Both the position numbers and the translations under genes were made by a program. A stretch of DNA of 5,179 bases from Pleurocapsa sp. MO_226.B13 (GTDB taxonomy: Bacteria > Cyanobacteriota > Cyanobacteriia > Cyanobacteriales > Xenococcaceae), in the NCBI GenBank assembly GCA_030064795.1, contig JASJEI010000520.1, positions 1 through 5,179 on the forward strand, in the 5' to 3' direction. Position 1 is the stretch's first letter; each line of letters begins with the position of its first letter. Under the pieces are notes generated by a model. That model had not been told where the DNA came from. It searched no databases and saw nothing but the letters and a program-made list of their open reading frames with translations. Of the stretch, positions 1-5,179 are shown one piece after another.

Positions 1-66
1 ATAGCTAAAGGGGAAGTTTTACAACAAAGAGATTTTATTCATTCTCTCTTTGGGATTACTGTCTAA
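1..66 (+). CDS. 3' end of an unidentified upstream gene (partial)
   Basis: Frame 1 is open from the window edge to a TAA at 64-66 and gives 21 residues ending HSLFGITV. The other two forward frames stop within the first six bases, so this is the only forward frame that could enter from the left. The tail is too short to identify. Its place just upstream of a relaxase would suit a mobilization accessory protein of the MobC type, but that is positional inference only. There is no overlap with the relaxase frame, which opens at 75. Confidence 0.4.
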   Translation: MAKGEVLQQRDFIHSLFGITV

Positions 67-80
67 GAAATTAGTTATCT

Positions 81-110
81 ACAGAGTTTTTCTGTCCATT
101 AAAAATTTTT
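81..110 (+). terminator. Weak hairpin and A/T palindrome between upstream ORF and relaxase
   Basis: ACAGA (81-85) and TCTGT (91-95) form a 5-bp stem around a GTTTT loop. The 10-bp palindrome AAAAATTTTT follows at 101-110. This could be a weak terminator for the upstream gene or simply AT-rich sequence. The stem is short and contains few G:C pairs, so I give it little weight. Confidence 0.2.
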
Positions 111-1151
111 GCAACAGAACCAGATTTTCGGGGTCTAGTCAATTATCTACTAGACCCTACGAAGAGTCCTGAAATCATCAATACCAATTTAGCTGGATTC
201 GATCGCAACGAGATGATTTGGGAACTCAATGCTTGTGCCAAACAAAGACCGAGCTGTAAAAAGCCTGTCAAACATATTTCCCTTAGCTTTGCTCCTGCTG
301 ATAGTGACTTATTAGACCAGACTATTTTAGATATAGCCTCAGCAGTGATTAAAGGTTTGGGCTATGATGATAACCAATATTTGGTGGTTAGGCACGATCG
401 CAACGATCCAAGACACGATCGCACCCACGAACACGATCATTTTCATATTCTGATTAATATGATTAACCTGGAGGGAAAAAGGGTCAGAGATAATCATGAC
501 AAGGGAAGGTTAGAAAAAATTTTGAGACGACAAGAGCTAAAACATAAGCTCACTATCGTTCCTGACTCAAACCAACGCAAATATAAAGCTGCTACCACTG
601 GTCAAATACAAAGGATGATGCGGGAAATTGAAGAGTGCCAGACGGGAAAAAGAGCCAAAAAACCTGATGCCCCTTATACTTTAAAGATTCAGTCGGGAAT
701 AGATCTTGCCAGCCACGATCGCCCCAGCCTATCCGTATTTTTGGCAAGACTGCAAAGGCTAGGTATCGACCCCAAGCTAAGGATTGAGAAGGGACTGGTT
801 AAAGGAATTAGTTATAGGCTACAGGATTTTAAGGTGAGAGGGTGCAAGCTATATCAGGCTAGTTTACCTCAACTATTAGAACATCGGGTGGAATTTGACC
901 CCCAACAGGACTTAGCTGCAATCGAATTAGCTAATAAAGATGAGGAGATTAAGTTAGAAGCAGGATTGGAGGTGAGCTGGAGTCTGACTAACATTAGAGA
1001 TTATGTCCCTCGTAAGATGAAACGGATGTTAGATGAAACCAGGAGCGAGAATAAGCTGGAAATGGTAGACGAACGAGCTAAAAAGACGATTAAACCAGAG
1101 CCTAAACTAGAACCAGAGCGGGATGTGGATCGAGGCTGGGAAATCGATTAG
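105..1151 (+). CDS. MOBP-type relaxase (mobilization nuclease), no canonical start codon
   Basis: Relaxases nick one strand at oriT, bind its 5' end through a tyrosine and pilot it into the recipient. The in-frame stretch before the first ATG (213) reads FRGLVNYLLDPTKSPEIIN; its Tyr codon, 144-146, fits the catalytic tyrosine of family motif I. Counting from that ATG, KKPVKHISLSFAP (17-29) and GLGYDDNQYLVVRH (48-61) match the conserved core, and HEHDHFHI (72-79) is the metal-binding histidine motif. Residues 170-232 resemble the conserved region downstream of the nuclease core. The frame opens at 75, after a TAG, but holds no ATG, GTG or TTG before 213. I mark a tentative ATT at 105 because it gives a normal-looking N-terminus. 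Alternatives are a start lost by mutation, an assembly error, or initiation at 213 making a protein without the tyrosine. No helicase or primase extension follows. The family call is firm; the start is not. Confidence 0.85.
   Translation: MFATEPDFRGLVNYLLDPTKSPEIINTNLAGFDRNEMIWELNACAKQRPSCKKPVKHISLSFAPADSDLLDQTILDIASAVIKGLGYDDNQYLVVRHDRNDPRHDRTHEHDHFHILINMINLEGKRVRDNHDKGRLEKILRRQELKHKLTIVPDSNQRKYKAATTGQIQRMMREIEECQTGKRAKKPDAPYTLKIQSGIDLASHDRPSLSVFLARLQRLGIDPKLRIEKGLVKGISYRLQDFKVRGCKLYQASLPQLLEHRVEFDPQQDLAAIELANKDEEIKLEAGLEVSWSLTNIRDYVPRKMKRMLDETRSENKLEMVDERAKKTIKPEPKLEPERDVDRGWEID
131..157. repeat. Perfect 9-bp inverted repeat in the relaxase 5' region
   Basis: GGGTCTAGT (131-139) and ACTAGACCC (149-157) are exact reverse complements around a 9-nt loop, CAATTATCT. 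The repeat covers the codons for the putative catalytic tyrosine region. TCCTG follows at 167-171, nine bases beyond the right arm. It could be an mRNA hairpin, a relaxosome or oriT-like site, or chance within coding sequence. Confidence 0.5.
393..440 (+). repeat. Tandem CACGATC-based repeats inside the relaxase histidine motif
   Basis: CACGATC recurs at 393, 414 and 432, spaced 21 and 18 bp, both multiples of three. The first two copies extend to CACGATCGC. They encode HDRNDPR, HDRTHE and then HDHFHI. A further CACGATCGC lies at 714-722. The units contain CGATCG, the core of HIP1, and lengthen the protein between the first histidine and the HxHxH cluster. Confidence 0.6.
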
Positions 1152-1162
1152 CTATCAGCTAA
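1148..1162. terminator. Short hairpin at the convergent gene junction
   Basis: TTAGCT (1148-1153) and AGCTAA (1157-1162) form a 6-bp stem with a 3-nt loop. It overlaps the relaxase stop (1149-1151) and fills the 12-bp gap before the stop of the leftward gene (1164-1166). A shared bidirectional terminator would fit here, but neither side has a clear T-tract, so this is only a candidate. Confidence 0.3.
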
Positions 1163-1163
1163 G

Positions 1164-3248
1164 CTATTCGTTGATAATAGAATCACTGTCGGCAGAGGCT
1201 ATCAACTCAATTGGAGAAACATAATTTTCACTATCAAAAGTAGCCATACCAATCGTAATTCTAGGAGAGACTCCTTTAAACTGACCCGTCAACTTACTAA
1301 ATACTTGATAGAATTCGACTTTTAACAATTTAGAAGACTCGTAACCCAGGTTAGGAATCAATAGACCAAAGCGATTGAGGTTAAGCCTGCCAATGGTGTA
1401 GTCTTCTATTTTAGATTCATCAATGACTTGAGTGATACTATCGATAATTAGACCTAACAAATTTTTGACGTTTTTAGTTAGATATTGATAATTCTCAACA
1501 CAGATAATGTACAGAGTGGAATTTTCTAAGTTATCAAATTGAAGATCCAATAACTTACGCATGGTATCGAAAAATCCTTTGTTACTTAATAGATTGGACT
1601 CGGCATCGATATAAGAATTAGATCTTGCTGGTCGATAGCCCCAAGCACTAACGATACCTAGTATTGAGGCGAGGAAGGGATAGGAAAGAGCTAACCAAGT
1701 TCCGCTGGTAAAGGTGGTTAGAATTGAGGTTAAATAGGTGCCTACCAAAATTAAGATTAGTATAGTAAATTTAAACTGTTTGTTTGACGATTGACGCAGT
1801 TTCAAAGCAATCTGACAGACAGTCCCCCATAATAGTAGGGCTAAAATAATGCTATACCAACGGCTAGCTACGGCTATGGGTTGACGACCATAAATGCCCG
1901 ATAACAGCAATTGATTGGCAATTCCTGCTTGATATTGGAGATCGCTAATCTCAGTGGTTAGATCCGCTTGAAACCCGATCATCACTATTTTGTCGGCCAA
2001 CTCATTCAATTCAAAATCAGACTCGAGTATATCCTCCCAACTTAGAACTTCTAAAGGGAAGATCGGGTTGAGCAAGATTTGATAGCCAGGCAAGTTTTGT
2101 CTGGGGTAAAGACTGTTGCCGTAGATAAGAGGTGGGATGTTGGTTCTACTCAGGCTAAATTGAAATTTAGTTTCGTGCCATTGCGGGGTAACTCCCAGTT
2201 TTTTTAACCTTTCTAAAGCTAGCTTGGCTCCAAAAGTATAGCGAAAATCTCCTGCTAACTTCTGGGCAATTAGACCCCGACGCTCCTCGCCATCCGAGTC
2301 TACCAAGCGGGGAGCAGCTAAGACTCTTTCATCATCTGATTTTTGGTTGGTGTCTCCCAAATGACCGAAGTAATCGATCGCAGACAGCTCGGTCGGGCTT
2401 TGATGAGAGATCAAGCCTACAATTGATGGTTCACCTTCTTCAATAGTTCGAGCGATTTGGGCTAAATTATCTCGTTCCGATTCTGACAATTCAATTAGGA
2501 CGATATTGTTCAGAGATTCTTCAATGACAAAAATTCGCTGCATCAAGCTAAGTAGCTTTAATTCTCCTCCCCCCAGGATATTAAAGAGCCACAAAAAAAC
2601 TAAGCCCGCGATTGGCAACCCGACCCCCAACTGGTTTTTGACTGGTTCGGGTAAGGGAACTCTCCAAGAATCGGGTTTCCTGACCCGCCCGATCTTAGCG
2701 ATCGTGTCTAATTGATGAATCTCTTCAATCAAACCGATAATGCTCAGGCGACATACTACTAACCTGACCTGCTTGAGACTCAGGTCTAACTCTTTAGCTA
2801 AGTCTTGACAACTGGCTTCTTTCCTTTCTAATGCTTGATGGATTAATTTTTCCAGGCGATTAAACTCGATCGTACCTCGAAATTCATTGGTAGTTTTTAA
2901 TTTAGTGTCGGGGTCGGGTAGCTTGGCCGAATATTGATATTCCCACTCGCGATCGAAAAGTCGGAGGGCTTCTAGGACACACCAATCCAGAGCTTTTACG
3001 GGATACTCCAGAAGCTTTTCATCTAATTCTTCGCATTCGATAAACTGTACCGAACCCGAGTCTAACACCAACAAGGGGACTAATTTTCTAATGCTGTCCC
3101 AAGCAGGGGTCATGATTAAATTACCATCCTCAATCCACAAGGGGGATCGATTGCTTATTCTCAAAGAACCCGTCATAGCTTCATCTCCCAGATTCAAGAG
3201 AATTTGAGCGACGGAAATAATTTCTAAGGAACTGGGACTATCAAACAT
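1164..3248 (-). CDS. Membrane sensor: PATAN-like, winged helix, CHASE2, degenerate GGDEF
   Basis: This 694-residue protein was probably a signal-transduction sensor. Residues 8-75 resemble the DUF4388/PATAN domain (GSLRISNRSPLWIEDGNL). Residues 127-178 look like a winged helix. TM1 is near 207-225. Residues 230-455 match CHASE2, an extracytoplasmic sensing domain: VDSDGEERRGLI (316-327), ELADKIVMIGFQADL (416-430) and AGIANQLLLSGIYG (441-454). Three more hydrophobic segments follow near 462-482, 493-512 and 516-537. Residues 547-690 follow the GGDEF fold (DAESNLLSNKGFF at the start, RITIGMATF near the end), but the signature is GRLNLNRF (620-627), lacking Gly-Gly-Asp-Glu. Cyclic-di-GMP synthesis is therefore unlikely, and the domain may bind a ligand or partner. 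The N-terminal part should be cytoplasmic. The ATG at 3248 has no strong Shine-Dalgarno sequence, which is common in cyanobacteria. The gene ends 12 bp from the convergent relaxase stop. Its signal and partner cannot be read from the sequence. Confidence 0.85.
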   Translation of the reverse strand: MFDSPSSLEIISVAQILLNLGDEAMTGSLRISNRSPLWIEDGNLIMTPAWDSIRKLVPLLVLDSGSVQFIECEELDEKLLEYPVKALDWCVLEALRLFDREWEYQYSAKLPDPDTKLKTTNEFRGTIEFNRLEKLIHQALERKEASCQDLAKELDLSLKQVRLVVCRLSIIGLIEEIHQLDTIAKIGRVRKPDSWRVPLPEPVKNQLGVGLPIAGLVFLWLFNILGGGELKLLSLMQRIFVIEESLNNIVLIELSESERDNLAQIARTIEEGEPSIVGLISHQSPTELSAIDYFGHLGDTNQKSDDERVLAAPRLVDSDGEERRGLIAQKLAGDFRYTFGAKLALERLKKLGVTPQWHETKFQFSLSRTNIPPLIYGNSLYPRQNLPGYQILLNPIFPLEVLSWEDILESDFELNELADKIVMIGFQADLTTEISDLQYQAGIANQLLLSGIYGRQPIAVASRWYSIILALLLWGTVCQIALKLRQSSNKQFKFTILILILVGTYLTSILTTFTSGTWLALSYPFLASILGIVSAWGYRPARSNSYIDAESNLLSNKGFFDTMRKLLDLQFDNLENSTLYIICVENYQYLTKNVKNLLGLIIDSITQVIDESKIEDYTIGRLNLNRFGLLIPNLGYESSKLLKVEFYQVFSKLTGQFKGVSPRITIGMATFDSENYVSPIELIASADSDSIINE

Positions 3249-3567
3249 GACTTGGGAATAAGCAGGTGGAGAAAAGTTAAATAGATATAACTTTGTTCCA
3301 TTTTAAACCTAAAAAAATGGAGATGAAATTTTACGAGCGGGTCTTATCTAAGAGATATTCGTGAGTTAAATAACGATACGTTAATTACTTAAAAAGGGCT
3401 AATACGAGCCAGATTAAGTTTAAGTTTGGGAAAAATACTGAGATGGGTTTGAGAATTTTACTATAAACTACTTAAACTCAGTAAATTCATAAATAGAATG
3501 GTAAGCAATTAATTGAATAACAGTTTAGTAAATAAAAATTTATTATTTTAGTTGACGGGAATTAGAG
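3249..3567. other. AT-rich divergent intergenic region with small dyads
   Basis: This 319-bp gap separates two divergently transcribed genes and should hold both promoters. I see no ORF, tRNA or strong promoter in it. It contains several dyads: AAAGTTA/TAACTTT (3273-3294), TCTTA-tc-TAAGA (3342-3353), TAACG-ata-CGTTA (3371-3383), and AGTTTAAGT (3417-3425) paired with ACTTAAACT (3470-3478). The 5-bp ones are expected by chance in DNA this AT-rich. Because the neighbour at 3568 has a helix-turn-helix, an autoregulatory site or a transposon end could lie here, but none is proven. Confidence 0.5.
3273..3294 (-). promoter_or_regulatory. Candidate operator/promoter of the CHASE2 sensor gene
   Basis: A perfect 7-bp inverted repeat, AAAGTTA and TAACTTT with an 8-bp spacer, lies 24-46 bp upstream of the sensor's ATG. 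On the minus strand it overlaps TTATAT, a plausible -10-like hexamer, though I find no convincing -35 box. The position suits a repressor site over the promoter; this is inference from position and symmetry. Confidence 0.25.
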
Positions 3568-4128
3568 ATGTTAAAAGGACTATATTTACGGGGGGTGATG
3601 GATTTATTAGGTCTATCAGAATCGGCAATTAACAAACTGGTTGATGATGGCCATCTAAAATTCAGCAGAACTGGTAATAACGGCAAAAGAGTATTTGACA
3701 AAGCTAAGGTTCAAGAATTTAAAAACAGTCCTTTATATCGTTCGTTAAAGAAACAAACAGTAGTTGTTTATTTACGTTGTTCGACCAAAGGTCAGGAAAG
3801 AACGATCGGACGCCAAGTAGTACAGTATTGCAAACAAAATAATTTTAAAGCCAATATAGTTTCACAACTAGACCGGGGCAGACAAGAAGTATCTCAATCA
3901 AGCTACAAAATTGCCATCAGTTATATATTTGAACAGACTGATATTGCTGGATTAATATACTACGGCAAAACTAGCGACATCACCGAATTAAGAAAGATTT
4001 TTCAAGCTAAAGAAGACCTTTTTATCTTAAATGCTGCCAACTTAGATTTGGAAGATAACTCTAAAATTGTTTCTCAAAGTGAAACAGCCCATAACAGTAG
4101 TCGAGGGCCAAGCTTGAATTACATTTAG
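3568..4128 (+). CDS. IS607 TnpA-like serine recombinase with MerR-type HTH, active site eroded
   Basis: The 186-residue protein has the architecture of the IS607 TnpA transposase: an N-terminal MerR/excisionase-like helix-turn-helix (about 3-51, from LYLRGVMDLLGLSESAINKL to KRVFDKAKVQEF), then a resolvase-type catalytic fold from 63. VVVYLRCSTKGQ (65-76) matches the family YxRxS(S/T)xxxQ motif, keeping Tyr68, Arg70 and the nucleophile Ser72. The second active-site block, normally LDRLxR, reads YYGKTSDITEL (121-131) and lacks the Asp-Arg and following Arg. The arginine expected after the D-x-G segment is also not visible (SQSSYKIA, 109-116). The fold still appears to continue to about 168, so this is erosion or divergence rather than a frameshift. 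The start is the ATG at 3568, preceded by GGGA at 3557-3560 as a weak ribosome site. No TnpB gene accompanies it. It may be an inactive relic, a regulator built on the recombinase scaffold, or a divergent active enzyme. Confidence 0.75.
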   Translation: MLKGLYLRGVMDLLGLSESAINKLVDDGHLKFSRTGNNGKRVFDKAKVQEFKNSPLYRSLKKQTVVVYLRCSTKGQERTIGRQVVQYCKQNNFKANIVSQLDRGRQEVSQSSYKIAISYIFEQTDIAGLIYYGKTSDITELRKIFQAKEDLFILNAANLDLEDNSKIVSQSETAHNSSRGPSLNYI

Positions 4129-4139
4129 GTAAGTGGATA

Positions 4140-4170
4140 ATTAAACTACTAATTTAATCGTTTGTTTATA
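4140..4170 (+). terminator. Weak A/T hairpin with T-rich tail after the recombinase gene
   Basis: ATTAAA (4140-4145) and TTTAAT (4153-4158) pair around a 7-nt loop, followed by CGTTTGTTTAT. The geometry resembles an intrinsic terminator 12 bp after the recombinase stop, but the stem has only A:T pairs and would be unstable. Confidence 0.2.
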
Positions 4171-5179
4171 TGTATCGGCTCAATAGTTCGGGGTAGACAA
4201 TTATTCTGGTTGCCAGGAACAACCTAAGGAATGAAGAGAAGACTTCTCACGAATAATAGCTGCCAGAGGAGGAATTGTTCCCGTCTCACAAATACGGTCA
4301 CGCACATAGTCAAAAAAGCTGATTCCCAACTTCCGAGTAGTCGCCACCAGAGACATAAAATTGTCCCAAGCCTGAGTACCTTCAGTTGTCTGAGTCCCAT
4401 AACTAATACTACGTCGCTGCACCATTGTCCTGGCACCTAACTCGGCCAGATTATTGTGTAAGGGTAATTCAGGATGATCTAACACCAACAGCAACTCCGA
4501 GATTTTGGTCGCCGTTAATCGCTTTCGTTCATCCAACTGTTGGTACCCGCTGTCAGAGCCAAACAAAAGGTCAAATTCAGCTCGTAGTTCCTCTGCGGCT
4601 TGAGGACTGGGAGCATCTCGAGCGAGCGAGTAACTCTCGGTAGTAATCCCAGAAATCCCTCAAGAAGTTATCTAGCAGTTTTTGATGATAAGCTACCAGA
4701 GGATTTAGCTTCTTATAATGTCTTCCGACCTGGACCCAACACAAAGCCAGTTCCTCAGTCAGTAACTTGAACTGAGGAGCATCATCACAAACCAGAGTTC
4801 GAACCACCGGCCAATTAGTTTGCTGATGATAAAAAGCAATCGCTGCTGCTTCGTAGGACGCGAGTCCAATGTTGAGAACTCATTTGTGGTAGATATTGCT
4901 CCCGTAAGTAATTGAACTGTGTGGAGTTGAAAACCGTTTCTTGAGGTAAGAGTTGGAGACAGTTCTGCCATTTAGTTGGTAGTCGCAAGAGCTTGAGTAG
5001 TTCGTAAGTTTGCTGACTGAGAATAAACTCCAGTTCTTTAGAGTCTTGTAATCCTTTAAGTACGCTTAATCTATCCTTTTTGGGACTGGTAAAGTAAACC
5101 GTATACAAAGGGTTACACACTACATTGGTGGTGTAATTGACCCCACCAACACGAGCACCTGTTTGGTCGAAGTGCTGCC
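4171..5179 (-). mobile_element. Partial insertion sequence of IS66-like type, running off the right edge
   Basis: The region holds the 3' part of a DDE transposase gene reading leftward, so the element's right portion lies outside the window. The left boundary is not certain. It probably falls between the recombinase stop (4128) and the transposase stop (4201). The sequence from TGTATCGGCTC (4171) onward differs from the AT-rich DNA before it and is a possible terminal repeat. The other terminus and target duplication would be needed to fix it. Confidence 0.55.
4201..5179 (-). pseudogene. IS66-like DDE transposase, two frameshifts, 5' end outside window
   Basis: Three leftward frames join into one transposase. 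From the right edge the protein starts QHFDQTGARVGGVNY, carrying the first catalytic Asp (codon 5166-5168), and continues through NPLYTVYFTSPKKDRL. After MSSQHWTRVL one extra base (G at 4853) shifts the frame; without it the reading is LEAAAIAFYHQQ. The next segment holds VRTLVCDDAPQF (second Asp near 4781-4786) and CWVQVGRHYKKL, corresponding to the CWxHxxR-type motif of IS66 relatives. A second shift occurs at CGAGCGAGCGAG (4619-4630). Removing one CGAG unit restores ELLARDAPSPQAAEELRAEF and leads into the last segment, where HPELPLHNNLAELGAR supplies the catalytic Glu (codon 4441-4443). The TAA stop is at 4201-4203. All three DDE residues remain, so decay is recent or the shifts are sequencing errors. 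As read, no complete transposase can be made. Confidence 0.85.

Noticed and set aside
2506..2715. 69-codon forward ORF
   Set aside because: It lies wholly antisense to the CHASE2 sensor gene, shows no recognisable domain, and the opposite strand has strong domain matches.
3394..3410. GGCT-aatacg-AGCC hairpin in the intergenic region
   Set aside because: A 4-bp stem without a T-tract is expected by chance and lies where no transcript is known to end.
4180..4190. 11-mer TCAATAGTTCG shared with 2440-2450
   Set aside because: The flanks differ at once and the second copy is inside the sensor gene, so it is most likely coincidence rather than a repeat.
4224..4643. Several short overlapping ORFs on both strands
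   Set aside because: They are shadows of the transposase frame, which alone gives conserved DDE-family motifs here.
4759..4971. 70-codon leftward ORF
   Set aside because: It is an alternative frame across the broken transposase; the conserved residues fall in the other two frames.
1..5179. CRISPR array, tRNA, rRNA or riboswitch
   Set aside because: No regularly spaced identical repeats with spacers, no cloverleaf or conserved rRNA segments, and no recognisable riboswitch core were seen on either strand.

Overview
The window looks cyanobacterial. It encodes a CHASE2 sensor with a DUF4388/PATAN-like N-terminus, a combination typical of that phylum. The hexamer CGATCG, core of the cyanobacterial HIP1 octamer, occurs nine times between 200 and 3808. 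The last kilobase resembles a transposase family common in cyanobacteria. I cannot name a species. The gene content (a conjugative relaxase, a serine-recombinase-like protein and a decayed insertion sequence) points to a plasmid or an integrated mobilizable island rather than core chromosome.

Layout. Positions 1-66 hold the last 21 codons of an upstream gene. A MOBP-type relaxase reads rightward to 1151. Its frame is open from 75 and carries the expected tyrosine motif before the first ATG at 213, but no ATG, GTG or TTG lies in that stretch. The relaxase converges, with a 12-bp gap, on a leftward 694-residue signalling protein (1164-3248): PATAN-like region, winged helix, membrane segment, CHASE2 sensor, three membrane segments and a degenerate GGDEF domain. 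A 319-bp AT-rich divergent promoter region follows. A rightward 186-residue protein (3568-4128) with a MerR-like helix-turn-helix and an IS607-TnpA-like serine recombinase domain comes next, but most of its active-site arginines are not visible. From about 4171 to the right edge lies the 3' part of a leftward insertion sequence whose DDE transposase is broken by two frameshifts, one explained by an extra CGAG unit and one by a single extra base.

How the parts relate. The relaxase would nick and pilot DNA in conjugative transfer, and the recombinase-like protein would act in transposition or as a DNA-binding regulator. The CHASE2 protein is likely a membrane sensor carried as cargo or resident at the site. 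No operon joins them. The most notable points are the missing relaxase start, the enlarged histidine motif built from CACGATC repeats, the recombinase with an eroded catalytic site, and the sensor whose GGDEF signature is replaced. I found no CRISPR array, tRNA, rRNA or clearly novel defence system.
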